From NCBI GenBank assembly GCA_029237695.1, contig CM055279.1, positions 60,647,530 through 60,711,529 on the forward strand: DNA of 64,000 bases, read 5' to 3'. Positions 43,266 to 54,805 of the stretch are shown piece after piece. Under the pieces are notes generated by a model that worked only from the letters and a program-made list of their open reading frames with translations, did not search any database and was not told the origin of the DNA. Position 1 is the stretch's first letter. Every line of letters starts with the position of its first letter. Position numbers and translations under genes: made by a program. The DNA comes from Conchocele bisecta (Eukaryota; Mollusca; Bivalvia; Lucinida; Thyasiridae).

Positions 43266-43614
43266 TAGTAAACACGTGTAGAAGGAGACGTGTCTGTTGT
43301 CATGTTATGTTCTAAAAGTAAGTGTAATGTATTTAATGGACAAAAGTAGGTCGACGGGAAAATGTGGATTAGACATCAGGCATGAGCACCGACACATTTG
43401 CTAATGGAAGTCCGATGGTATATGTTTTGCTTTGCCGAGCGTGAGATTGTTTGGCGGTGCGAACAGTTTCGACGCCAATAATTTCGTGTCTTGATTTCGA
43501 AAGTGCACATGTCGCCGTTTGTAAATAGTCTAGCCTCTCCCATCTACCGCGTTTACAATGCACCGTAGAACCACTAGTTTTCACAAACCGGATGATGAAT
43601 ACTACTGTCTGTTT
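43266..43614. other. Unassigned intergenic DNA
   Basis: No features recognised. Confidence 0.4.
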
Positions 43615-44119
43615 CACGAAACCTGCCCAAAGTTTGCGGCCATATAAACAATGCAATATTTTTTTCTATAATATTAAATTTTATCAAAATTTAAGAATGA
43701 GCCTTCTGTTTTATTTCGTGAAATTTGATTGATCAAATATTGATTTTATTGCGAAAAAATTATTTGTCAATGGGAAAAGGAGTTAGAAGAGCTGTGGGAG
43801 GAGTAAAAAAATTTTTTAAAAAATTGACTCAGACACCTGGCTAGATAGTTTGAAAATTATCTAACTAAGAAAACAAAAGTTACATTTTAAAAATCGGTCC
43901 ACTATTTCGGAAATTAGAAAAATAATCCCCATGTTAAATCTTCACTCTGTGAAAACATTGGTCTTTTCGTAATAAAATCAATATTGGACCAAATGTCACA
44001 AAATAGAAAGAAGGCTCATTCTTAAATTTTGATAAAATTTAGCATTTTCATTTTTGTTTTATTGTTTTTGCATTGTTTATATAACCGTAAAATTTAGGCA
44101 GCTTTCGTGAAACAGACAG
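43615..44119. mobile_element. Family I MITE, copy 3 (second subfamily)
   Basis: TA + CTGTCTGTTTCACGAAACCT.. to ..GCTTTCGTGAAACAGACAG + TA, 505 bp. AT-rich inverted interior (AAATTTTGATAAAATT / AATTTTATCAAAATTTAAG). Shares only CTGTCTGTTYCA with copy 1. Confidence 0.87.
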
Positions 44120-44621
44120 TATGTGGTTCTACAAAGATTCAACGCCAGAGGGCGTCACTCCGCCGGCTGGGGCACGTGACATTTGGTGCGTTCCGTCCGT
44201 GATCCCGCGCCATCAGTTAATCCTGTTATAGCGCCCAGGGAATACGCTTTACTTAACAGGCTTTACTTTCTCTTAACAGACGAGACCACTTTACCAGATT
44301 ACATTGGTAAGTATCAGTTTACGGCTGTGGGCAGAATTGGCTTGCCAATTCACAAGTTAATGTAGCAGAAACACACGCGGGCTCTATCGGAACTGCGGTT
44401 ACGGTGCAGTCATGCGTTATGACTTAATGCCCTGTTCGAAAGTAGCGTCGTCCATCCTGTATTTATCCAATAACGCTCGTGCTCTTGTTAACGCAATTAA
44501 TTTTCTGCACGTTTGTGACATGACATGATAGTTCACATCATCAAACTATAAAACAAATAGTTTTATTAAATCAAGAAACTTCCATCATATAATGTTATTG
44601 CACTTGCTCAAATGTATCAAG
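44120..44621. other. Unassigned intergenic DNA
   Basis: No features recognised. Confidence 0.4.
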
Positions 44622-44980
44622 GAATAATTCCAGCACAAAACTATTTACACAATTCCCTAACATTTGATTGGCCGTAGCAAGTCTCTGTCCAAAATTTATA
44701 TCCCAGTAAACTCCCAAGCCGAACTACTTTCCGTAACCGTGAGGCACAGTTAAAATAATTCTTAAGAAAACGGAAAATAAACACATTTTCTTGATGAATT
44801 TATTTCAAATGCTGGAATTATAAGGAATGAATGGCCTTTTTGTGGAAATTATCGGGGATATAAACTTGGAAAAGTCGCGGGAATACTGGACGAGGCCTTC
44901 CGGCCTTCGTCCAGTATTCCCGCGACTTTTCCAAGTTTATACCCCGATAAATTCCACAAAAAAGGCCATTCATTCCTATA
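44622..44980 (+). mobile_element. Family F composite element, copy 4, complete
   Basis: Tail GAATAATTCCAGCACAAAAC.. to ..TGCTGGAATTAT (to about 44820), palindrome AAGGAATGAATGGCC.. to ..GGCCATTCATTCCTATA, loop GGCCTTCCGGCCTTCG. Arms are identical over nearly their entire length. Confidence 0.9.
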
Positions 44981-46561
44981 CTGTGCAAGCGTTGGCACAG
45001 TCCATGACACAAACGTCTCCAAGCACTGATATACGCGATCACTACGTACATGTACCAGGATAGACAAACAGTCAAAACGACAGTCGTGCTCAAAAACACA
45101 AAGTCGTTGGGAAATAATAACATAATTGGAAGAACACACAGTCAAACTCACTAGAGCCGGCACATTGCAATGAACTTCAAAGTTAAAAATTAACAAGACA
45201 ACGTCACGAGACCTTCTCAATTAATTTGATAAATACGTCGAGGAGCAAAGAATTTTGCTAAATGATGTAATTACCGTGACAGTAAGCCACATACGACTTC
45301 GTGAACAATGTAGAGACTGATCAAAATAACTCGTGTAGTTAACATTTGGGTTTACGCTAAGCCGTGTTGTAATTGAAATGGTGCATTATGTAGCTGAAAT
45401 GTAGTGAATAATCACGGCGAACAAATTATTGGGCGTGATTATTCACTAAATGTATGTACTGAGGAGTATGGCGAACAGCAACGTTGTTCACTAAATGTAG
45501 CAATTGTGGCAGGTGAAATTATTGTATGGAAATAAATATTATGTGTATTCCCATCCAATCTATACCCAGTGTCATCTGCCTTAAGCGTACTTATAGTGTA
45601 GTCGTACCTGTAGTTAGGCAATAGTTTAGAACGTAATACTTTTATGTAGCATACTGAATTGTTCTATTTCAGTACTTATCGGCTGCACTATTGTGTATGT
45701 TGTATGCGTACGCAGCACGACGCCATACTCTTCACATCGCCATTGTACATACAAACTATATTAAAACACACATCGTTTTAAATTCACTATTTTTATTAAA
45801 TGTTCGACCACATGGTCTTTATAAAAATAGTGTGAACATGTATTGGCAGTCCTATGTGACGTCCATAGTGTAGCAGTAAACCGGATGTTATGAGCCGGAC
45901 GTCATGACGTCGCGTGAGCCCACCACTTGCATATCATGATCCCGCGATCCGACGCACAGCCTAGGCCGGTACGATGTCAAACCCATCACATGACATCCGA
46001 TACCGGAAACACGAATATTAAAAATATTCGCGTTTCTAGCATCGGGCCGCATATGGTAAACCAAGAGTGTGACTGACGCCGCTATCATATTTAGTACAAA
46101 TAAAAACCTTCAACCTGACACAAGTAAAGGGATTGTTCGTGTTTCTAGTATCATGTTGAACAGGTTGAATATGTTCACCCATGTGGGAAGTTCGTTCCCA
46201 GTCTTTTATCCAATTTTCTTCCGTGAGAAGACGAAATATGCCTCCTTCGCCGTATAGCTTCTGGAGGACAGCGACACCCACGTCATGATCACCATGACCC
46301 AGGAAGTGTCGCAGTATGGGCTTGTTTTCATTTTGCAAACGCACTGACTTGGTTGGCTAATGTGAAATGACGTCAGTCTCCAGTAACCAACAAAACCACT
46401 GCGTGCACGTGATTGAAATGTTTTCAATGATGGCAGCTAACATTCATTTTTAATCATGAAGTGAACATATTTGATTTTAAAAAGCGAATTTAGGTTAGTG
46501 AGACGCGTTTTCAGTGCAGTTTACACTCGAAATCTTTGAGATTTATGTTAATGTATTAAGA
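44981..46561. other. Unassigned intergenic DNA
   Basis: Contains one small hairpin (TAGTGAATAATCACG and complement, about 45403-45455). ORFs of 60-123 codons have no recognisable domain; those at 44818-45220 run into the F palindrome. Confidence 0.4.
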
Positions 46562-47512
46562 CCCATTTACACACACGGAGATCGTTTGGCGACTATTGAG
46601 CGACCATTGAGCGGTCCAAAGCCCCAAAAAGGATGTTTCTGTGTAAATGCTTGGGAGATCCCTGTGCGCTCGTTGTGCGATCAAATGTTGGCCAACTGTC
46701 ATGGCGATCTATAGAGATCATGGAGCGAGCGACCTTGGCGCTCGAATCTCTCAATGGACGCTCAACAATCTCTCAAGTGGAAATTGATCTCCCAATGGTC
46801 TCTCAGCGGTCTCCACAGAGGTCTTTCAATGAACTCCATTGGTCTTTCATCGGACGCTCACGATCCCTGACTGATTTCTCAGACATCTCTACCTTCGGGG
46901 TGGAAAAAATTGACGTCCATTGAAAGATCCCTGAGAGATCATTGGGAGACCGATGAGACCGTTGAGCGCTCCTTGGGCGCTCCTTGAGATACCGTTGAGA
47001 GATTGCTTCCCTCGGCGATCGTTGAGATTGTTTTGGACCTAGTCAAAACTTTGAGGAGACCGTGGCGACCGTGGAGATCACTGGAAGATCATTTAGATCA
47101 TTGATAAATCATTGAGAGACCATGACGATTGCTGGGCGCTCATTGACATTGAAAGATCTGTAGCCTATTTCACCAACATTGCAAAGTATACTTTACTAGC
47201 AAAGTATACTTTGAGGGAGTAATCATTTATTTTTCCTGAAATGCATTATTTCATATAGAACTAACAAATGCATATATTTCATGATTAAAAGTATGCAGAA
47301 TTATTATACTGAATTTATTACATTATCACAGCCAAATTGGCTGTGATAATGTAATAAATTCAGTATAATAAAAATTAATAAATTTATCATAAAATTGAAA
47401 ATTTCTCCCTCAAAGTATACTTTGCTACTTTGCAATGTTGGTGAAATGGGCTACTGAACATTTTTTCATCGCTCAACGGTCTCTCAACTGTCGCCACCTC
47501 TGTGTAAAGGGG
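46562..47512. mobile_element. Element N: TIRs with reiterated 11-bp GAGCGACC-type units, hosting family G
   Basis: Ends CCCATTTACACACACGGAGA.. and ..CACCTCTGTGTAAAGGGG are inverted and extend inward as GAGCGACCATTGAGCGG and its complement (CGCTCAACGGTCTCTCAACT). The interior is almost wholly degenerate units TTGAGMGMYCN with an 11-bp period on the right half (around 46950-47010), reversed on the left half. G3 interrupts it at 47161-47453. No transposase. Confidence 0.75.
47161..47453. mobile_element. Family G MITE, copy 3, nested in element N
   Basis: TAGCCTATTTCACCAACATT.. to ..GGTGAAATGGGCTA, 293 bp, perfect CTG duplication (47158-47160, 47454-47456). The repetitive N sequence continues on both sides. 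Confidence 0.9.
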
Positions 47513-47787
47513 ATTTTAGCAACTGTAAAATCTATGCCGAAAACCCACCCCAAGCAGCGGTTTCGACACGCTGTAATACGTTGTATAGGCGAGTTCCCAA
47601 AGACTACATCGTGTGCTCGCTCCAACAATCGTGGCGATGGGTTTTTTATACCTTTCTAAGTACTATTACTATTACACCCGGGCGCATTTTAATTGTTTTG
47701 CACATTGTTTAGAAACTTTAAGGTGTTTCATGTATATACAAACAATAATTGACCATCCAAGACACGCTAGAATCACCGGACGGGTGC

Positions 47788-48005
47788 GCTATACAGATAT
47801 AACCATTTTGTAATATGTATTTTACTGATAGTGACTCGCGGTGGTATCAAACTATTTTCATATGCAAATGAGGCATGCTATTTTTAATTATTTATACTAA
47901 TTAAATGTGTCACCTGAATAAATATTTTCGACAGATTATAAAGTATGATAATTGCATATCAAAAAATAAATATAGAGAATAAATAGTAGTGTCCATGAAC
48001 ATTTT
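47788..48005 (+). mobile_element. Family H element, copy 6, internal fragment
   Basis: GTGCGCTATACAGATATAAC.., TGATAGTGACTCGCGG.., CATATGCAAATGAGGCATG.. to ..GTCCATGAACATTTTAA. Both ends are missing; the zinc-finger remnant starts immediately after. Confidence 0.8.
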
Positions 48006-48006
48006 A

Positions 48007-48290
48007 AATGGCGACCTCAAACGGCACATGTTCATCCATACCGGGAATCGGACCTATGCATGTAGTGTTTGTGACAAAACTTTCACACATAGCGGCAACC
48101 TCAATCGGCACATTCTTACCCGTTCCCGGGATCGTCCCCATACATGAAGTGTGTGTGACCGGACATTCACAGAAAATGGCAGCTTCAACCAGCACAAGCA
48201 CAGCCACGCCGGAGACCGTCCCATGTGTGTAGCATTTGTGGCAAGTAATTTATTTCCAGAAGAATAGCAGCTTCAAACAGCATAATCAAT
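48007..48290 (+). pseudogene. Decayed C2H2 zinc-finger protein fragment
   Basis: In frame 1 from 48010 the conceptual peptide has the Krueppel-type pattern: LKRHMFIHTGNRTYACSVCD, then KTFTHSGNLNRHI, i.e. C-x2-C-x12-H plus the H-TG-x-R-x-Y linker. A stop TGA at 48145-48147 interrupts the next finger (SVCDRTFTENGSFNQHKHSH). A third finger begins with CSICGK after a further shift near 48230 and dies in stops. Such proteins bind DNA in the nucleus through tandem fingers; at least three are traceable here, all damaged. It is squeezed between a truncated H copy and an A copy, so it is probably a dead exon fragment carried by rearrangement or retroposition. It cannot be assigned to a particular gene. 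Confidence 0.75.
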
Positions 48291-48296
48291 GTGTAT

Positions 48297-48660
48297 GATC
48301 ACGTGGTTACAACAACAACAACAAGTACTGAAACGTCCAGAAGCCCTCCGATTCAAAGAATGTATTATTTTATTTTGTCCTTATAATGTAACTGATTTTA
48401 TGAAATATGGCGCATAAAACGCGTCTTGTTGAGTTTCATTTGGTGGTCACGGCCCAATGTTCTGTCTACAGATCGAAATCGATTCGTCGCAAAAACGACA
48501 GAAGTATGTGCCGCACTCCCGGCAGCTCATGAAGAGGCGTTTGCTGTGCCATATTTCATCAAAATCCGTTGGGTATTTAGGAAAATATAAAATCATACAT
48601 ACTTTGGAGTGGAAAATCATACTTACTTTGGAGTGGGCGTGCTTTCAACATTTTCAGCCA
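48297..48660. mobile_element. Family A MITE, copy 8, right end lost
   Basis: Left CAATGTGTATGATCACGTGG, (ACA)n, AAGTACTGAAACGTCC.. The interior decays, CATACTTACTTTGGAGTG is duplicated (48597 and 48627), and no right TIR is present. Confidence 0.8.
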
Positions 48661-48689
48661 TTTTTGCATGTTTGTGCCAATACACATAT

Positions 48690-48965
48690 TTCTGATCTTA
48701 CTGCTTTTGGGAGGGGGCCAAGTGATTCTGATGTGGCGAGGACTTGGCATCAGATCAGGATTATTCTGGTTTCAGGGTTGACTATATAGTTCTTTATTAT
48801 AAATATCCAGTTCTGATTTTGGGATTTTCCCCCATTTGTACATGTATTTGAACATGTACATGCACAGGTAATGTATTGGATTTAGTGCTAAACCCATTGA
48901 TCGCGCCTTAAATGACCTTAACTGTTGATAGGCCGTAAAACCCCAACAAACAAACAAACAAACAT
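48690..48965 (+). mobile_element. Retroposon-like repeat R, copy 1, with (AAAC)n tail
   Basis: ACTTGGCATCAGATCAGGAT.., TTTTGGGATTTTCCCCC.., TTAAATGACCTTAACTGTTG + ATAGGCCGTAAAAC, then (AACAAAC)n. The homologous copy at 55195-55403 lacks the tail. The A-rich simple tail suggests a SINE or LINE 3' end. Confidence 0.65.
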
Positions 48966-51263
48966 TATAGCAATTTAGAGCATTGATCGACTCCATGCAT
49001 ATTTGTGACAAATCTTGCACATATTGAGATGAAACTTTTAGTTGCCACTGATAATATAAAGAAGTAATCAAGTGTCAATATAATGAAGTGATATTATGAG
49101 ACATTATATCGACTTACAATGCATATTTTTTAGATATCGCATTTTATATTTGGCGTCGATTCTCATCCACCTCGTATAATCCATGATCATACAGATACCG
49201 TTGATAATGTACCTCGCAATTATCTTAAGTGAATCAGACTGTGCCAGTAATACACTCGAATTGTGTCCAGTCTGTTTATGCTGGTGTTTATTTATCAATG
49301 TCGATATCTGCTCTGGCGGTGAAGCTGTACATATAAATGTATATATGTGTTTTCTTGGTTCTCACAAAAATATATCACGGATCTTATCCGCATAATACTT
49401 AATACTGTGATACGTTTACGTGCTGTACCACATGAACTACTACTATACTACTATCATACAACAACAACGACATTAGCTAAATTTTGCTCGAGGCCTTAAT
49501 GTATTAATGGACATGTATGTACACAAAGCTGCGACTTTCTGTAAAGTATTGCAACGTAGTAATGTCACCAACTCCTTACGTCTATACTGTATTTTACTAC
49601 TTATTGTTGATGTGGGACAGTAGCCTTTATCAAATAAATTAATTGAATTGATTGTCTCCCCGATGTGGATGGACATAAAGGTGTATAAAGCTCCTACTCC
49701 GAATGTATCGCTACCCAGCCAGCATGACTATATCGGCCCGACGTCGGCTGTAAGGCGTAAAAGCGGCAAATATATCCGACGTAGGGCCGACGTTGGCCTG
49801 AGATCTCTTGAAAAATTGTAATTTTGAAACAAACAGTTAAATGAAACAAACATGATAATAATAATAGTATTCATACACTAATATAGCAGGAAAAAATGAG
49901 TTCTTATAGTTTTGAATAAAATGGTTATAAATACGTTGGCCCGATATCGGCCCGAGGTTGTAATCAAAACAATGAAGGGAGATCATCGTGATGAAACAAA
50001 TTTAGTGTTCATCGCAAGAGTTGTCTGAAAAGTTATTTCTGTATTTGTATTCATATATATCCTGTAATAAATAATAAAATAATAAATATACTATTTTATT
50101 GGGTATGATATATTTTTCTACATGTAGATATTAATTTATTTGTTTGACTAAATACAACAGAAATTTATATTTCCCATGATGCACTGCGGTCCTTTAATTT
50201 TGGCGGTCATCTTAACAAAAGAGAAAACACAAAAGGTTGATGAAAGACATGTTAATTTGCCGCGTTTGTCTAATTTTCGATAGTATATACATCATGGTAC
50301 ATGTTTACATAAAGCATGTTATTGTATGGTAATGTTGATACTGTTGATAGAAAACGGACAAAGACCAAATTGCTATAAAACTGAATTAACATACTGTGTC
50401 ATGTGTTTTCGTGGTTAAGTTACAGAACTTTGTGTTCGCTAATCACTATATAATCAGTGTTTATTGTTTTAATTGTATCTTTATTATTTTCTTATTGTAT
50501 ACTTTAACAGCATGCTGTAGATTATTAATTATTTCTTGGTTTTAAACATGTTAAAAGCATCAAGAAAAAAGATTAAGTATAGTCATAATAGTTTTTAGCA
50601 TGTTTATATTATCATGATTTATTATCTACATTGGTTGATTCCATGTTGTTTACCAGTAATTTAGAATATGTTTTCTGATGTGACTGAGTTGTAGTGTTGT
50701 GTTTGAACAGTCGGCAATTTGGCGTCCATCCGTGCAGTTAATTAACAATAACTCAAGGGGGGATTATGTTTTGCACCTGTCCATTCATGCGTCCGTTTGT
50801 GTGTCCATCTGTCAGTCCATCTGCCCATCACACTTTATAGCTACACCTTGTTTGCTTTGTATATATATCTCTGCATTTCCCAATCCCAGGTCCACTAAGC
50901 TTTAGCCCTGCCCCGCTCCCATTTATGCCTTCACTGACCACACACCACCTTCACCCCAACTTCGGGTGACCTTCACCTTTATTTAAACTTAACCTTTTTC
51001 CCACATTGTTTGACACAACTATACCTTGTATTAGTGTTATATATGTTTTTATTATGGGTGTCCGTGCATGCATATACATTTTTATGTAACTCATAAAACT
51101 TTCATACCGGTATTATAGAGAGGTTGAGGTGTTCAAGCAAATACATGTATATGCTAGAAACTGTGGGATGTTTCCGGTGCAGGCTATAATATTTTGTCTA
51201 GATATTCATCAATTCAAGTTTACATGTACCATTCATTAATTATTTTTGTATTACCTTTTACAG
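48966..51263. other. Upstream region or intron of the DUF4806-like gene
   Basis: No repeat family of the first 48 kb occurs between 49.7 and 51.2 kb, unlike the rest of the window. A pair of TATCGGCCCGACGTCGGC-type motifs (49730 and 49940) resembles the 89-bp array at 56 kb. CAAATAAATTAATTGAATTG (49632) looks like a retroposon tail. Further upstream exons may lie here but I could not define any. Confidence 0.45.
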
Positions 51264-53206
51264 CCCGGGACATTCGAATGTTCACCTCAGTGGAGCAGCT
51301 GAGGGAGGAAATGGCCCAACAGAGGCCAATATTAGAGGTTATATTGAGAACTGTCAATCGCCTCCACCTACACGAGGACCTGGACCAGGGACTGCCGGAA
51401 GGCGTAAACTTCCCTCTGGCCACCCTGGAGGATGTGGAAAAACTCGAGCATGAGCTCACAGACGCCACAACCTTCAAACTTGTTGTAAGTCATAGCTTCA
51501 ATGTTTTTACTGTTACCCCGTCAGTCAGTCCATCACATGAAGCTATTAACCCGTAATTGGAAGAGACCTGAAACTTGGCATGTATAGCTTCCTTATGATG
51601 AGTAGATGGCCAAACATTATTTTGATTCGACCCCCGGTCATGGATTATATCCCCCTTTTCAAACAAAGGCCATTTTATACTGTCAAATAAGTGGAGCATC
51701 TACGTACGAACACATTTTCGTCTAGTATTTGTCACATCGGGGCTTTTTCCGTCATCGTCGTCCGTGCCCGTCATTTTTTGTAAGGCAAAACTGTTATACT
51801 ATCAAGACCTGGCAGACACGACACCGCTTTCGTGGTGGAATTCTTGTTTAAGTTTTAGATTGCGAGTAATTCTTGAGTTTCCAGATCTTGAAGTAAAATG
51901 ATACCTGGAGACACAAATTTGATACCTTTTGTCACAGTTTCCAAATATTATATTGATGTTAATAATTCCAGTACCTAAACAAAAATAGTTTTTTTGTGTG
52001 GCCTGATATGTAAGCCGCCATAAAAGCTGTCCGTACACAATACGCACAACAAGCATGATAATTGTTCCGTGTAATTTTCAGATTAATTACTTGGCCCCCA
52101 TTGGAGGAAAGGACGAAACAGACGCGGTGAGGCGGGTATTAAAAAACATCCTGTCTAATACCCTGGCGCAGCAGTACAGCTGGTTTGGGCGGAAGAAGAA
52201 ACTTCCATTTCACACCCTGAAACTGGCATCTGTGCTTTTGAGTGAGCATAATATCATCGGGATTTGAAGTGTTTGTTACTTTACTATCTTCTGTATGTTG
52301 GCCGAAATATTGTAAGAAAGGGGCAACATTCCTGTCAAAAAGTGGTAACATTAAATAATACTATTTGATTGCATAACTATCTAATATTTACTATGTTTAC
52401 TGCCTTGCATCAGCTTGGTCAATATCCTCCTGCAGACAACAAGCCGCAGGTGGCAATTGATAAATATTTTGCTTATTTCTCAATGAAAACATGCCTTGGC
52501 ATTTTATCAGAATTGTCCCGTGAGAGACTTGTCTAATAAAATGTCAGGCATGTCAGATGTCGAGAAATAACTAAAACGTTTTAAATTTTGTTTAGTTTTT
52601 GTTCGCAGCAGGGTAAGGGTTAATACACCTTTTTATGCTTTAAAAGAACACTGAAAAGTCTCATCGATTGAATATATTAAAAATACTGTCTGTCCGTCAC
52701 ACTTCACAGCTACGCCTTGTTTGACACAGCTACACAAGACTGACAAGCACCACAATAGAGGCATCGCTGTGTATTTTTCTTGTTTATTAAAAATTTAATA
52801 TGAATTTCCCCCCATTAGTGCACTTAGCATTATTGCTGCACATCTCAATCTCAGACTTTATCAAATTGGTTGATATATATATATAAGCTTAGAATAAAAT
52901 AATCATTATTTTGAGTCTGTGATCTCATAATAAGTGGCTTAATGCGACATAATTATGCATCTATTATTAAATAAAAAGTTGCCGTTCTTTACAGAAGTGG
53001 TGAAAAGGACCTTCAAAGGCGTCACTAGCCACCAGGTTGAGACTGCCACCAGAGAGTGGCTTAGAACTGCATCTGATAGGGATGGTGGAAGAAAGAAGAG
53101 AAATCTTGAAAAGAATGCCAGTGGAATGAATTATAGTGTGGCTAGTGAAATTAATTCCAGTGTGGCTAGTGGAATTAACTCCAGTGTGGCAAGTGACAGT
53201 GATTGA
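51264..53206 (+). CDS. DUF4806-domain-like protein, last three exons
   Basis: Three exons join without breaking frame. Exon a is 51264-51484, preceded by TTTTACAG and followed by GTAAGT. Exon b is 52082-52241, preceded by TTTTCAG and followed by GTGAGC. Exon c is 52995-53206, preceded by TTTACAG and ending at TGA. Introns are 597 and 753 bp, phases 0 and 1. Exon a has a helical stretch (VEQLREEMAQQRPILEVILR) then FPLATLEDVEKLEHEL; exon b has YLAPIGGKDETDAVRRVL..NTLAQQYSWFGRKKK; exon c starts VVKRTFKGVTSHQVETATRE. Leu-Pro-linker, GGxxxxDAVRRxL and W-x-G-R are what I know from DUF4806 proteins of insects and molluscs, often fused to DNA-binding modules; function unknown. The tail has KKR basic residues and three NSSVASGI-like repeats from a 27-bp coding duplication. 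Upstream exons are not identified, so the protein is N-terminally incomplete. Confidence 0.75.
52485..52622. mobile_element. Family J-like relic in the second intron
   Basis: TTTCTCAATGAAAACATGCC..GGCATG.. hairpin and a right end GTTCGCAGCAGGGTAAGGG + TTAA resemble family J. The left end is not clear. Confidence 0.4.
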
Positions 53207-53309
53207 TAAAAACGTTTTGGTTCGTGCAACATGACCCTGCCGATAAATGAGATGTGCCATAGGACAATATATTGTACGACATGTAAATTTTGCCATATAT
53301 TGTTTTTAA

Positions 53310-53544
53310 CCCTTTCAACTCTACATACCTCTATCAAGAGAATGTTTACATACAGTGTAGATCCAGATGAGCCGGCTCGCAACGAGCCGTCTCATCAGGA
53401 GCTCCACTGTTTGCTAATAGTTTTTAAATTTGAAAAACAGACACATTCTGAAGAATGGAATAGCCTGAAAATTTGAATGGACCAATGAAATAGTGCGAAA
53501 CATTGGCGTGGAAGAGCCCATTAAGTTACTTGGTGTTGAATGGG
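53310..53544. mobile_element. Family J-related TTAA element, 235 bp
   Basis: TTAA + CCCTTTCAACTCTACATACC.. to ..TTGGTGTTGAATGGG + TTAA. Central hairpin GATGAGCCGGCTCGCAACGAGCCGTCTCATC. A left-half relative (CCCTTTCAACACCACATACC) lies at about 15658. It sits just downstream of the DUF4806-like stop codon. Confidence 0.78.
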
Positions 53545-53548
53545 TTAA

Positions 53549-54802
53549 AATAGAACAAATGATGGCAAAATTTCACAAAACAATCAGAGCAAATGCGTAA
53601 TACAATTCTGACATCATTTGATAAAAATGACAATTTAACGGTAGGGGTTCATCCTTACTGGAATCCTGAGATACCTGGTTTGGCCCTTAGGTACATATTT
53701 TGGTTTCGTATATGCTAGAGTTAAATCAGGTTATCGTATTAACTCTAAATATTCAGACAGAATGTTGGAGCCAACAGTGTATACCCAGATCAGACTGCTC
53801 CTAGCGGAGCAGTCTGATCAGGGTCTGCACTGTTTGTGATTCCTCCAGGCTGGTTTTGACTCATGAGTGGAAATGAAAATACATTTGTTCAACTTTTAGG
53901 GTACAGTATACGGTATATAAAGGTTAAATGAGGGATTCAACCTTGTGACCTTATGTGTTGTTATGTCGTTAAACAGCAGTAATAAAAAAACATGTATGTT
54001 ATGTCGTGGCGCATCTCAAATATGCTACCATCTATACCCCCGGCATACAAAAGTATGCCGTGTCTGAGGGGTATATAGTTTTCGTAATTCCGTTCGTCTG
54101 ATTTCGTTTGTGATTCTGTTCATCCTTCTTTGTAGCATTTGCGTCACAAGTTTTTTAAGTCATTGTATCTCTGAAACTATAGTTTGATTGACTTGAAACT
54201 TTACACTCTCGTTTAACGTCATCCATATTTTCATCCATGCTGCCCACATTCCCAAGGTCAAGGTCAAACTGTTTAACTTGTGTAGGTGAATGTGGTTACT
54301 AGTATTCAGTATGTATACTACAGTGAGAGCGGCGGCCAGGGGTATATGTGAACCACTGTTCACTTTCTCTAGCTGTAACTGTGCCAAAATTACCTTCTAG
54401 ATGTTCTAGTCAGTATATTTAATATTGTGCCAAAATACTTTCTGCTAGTCTTGGTGATATATATGCCAAAAATAAGTTTAGTGCAATGGTCATGATGATA
54501 AATATTGTATCGTTATCTCGATCCTCGCATAGCGAAAAGAGGATATAACGTTAGTCCGTGTCTGTTTACCCGTCCGTAACACGTTCAGCAGATGGGATTA
54601 ACTCAATTTCTTTGGAACAGAATGAAAATTTCAATAATACTTGGCAACAGTGTATACCTGAACATAATGCTCCTATGCCCAAGGTGAAAGTCACGAATGA
54701 GACTTGCTATCAAAGCCCTCTGAAGGGGTGGAGGTTGGGAACATGCGAAGGGTAATTTAACGGTAGGGGTTGGGGTTCATCCTTATATGAATTCCGAGAT
54801 AC
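53549..54802. other. Dispersed low-copy repeats, no gene
   Basis: 53639-53755 (GGTAGGGGTTCATCCTTACT..GAGATACCTGGTTTGGCCCT..) recurs at 54758-55165, where G4 splits it. Small hairpins lie at 53783-53822 (CAGATCAGACTGCTCC..) and 54030-54075 (TATACCCCCGGCATAC..). Nothing coding is recognised. Confidence 0.55.
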
Positions 54803-54805
54803 CTG

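Noticed and set aside
43059..43275. Two 63-69-codon ORFs sharing FRGTRELFEP
   Set aside because: Sense and antisense readings of one palindrome (43121-43265).
48008..48232. 74-codon ORF rich in threonine and proline
   Set aside because: It is an off-frame reading of the zinc-finger relic.
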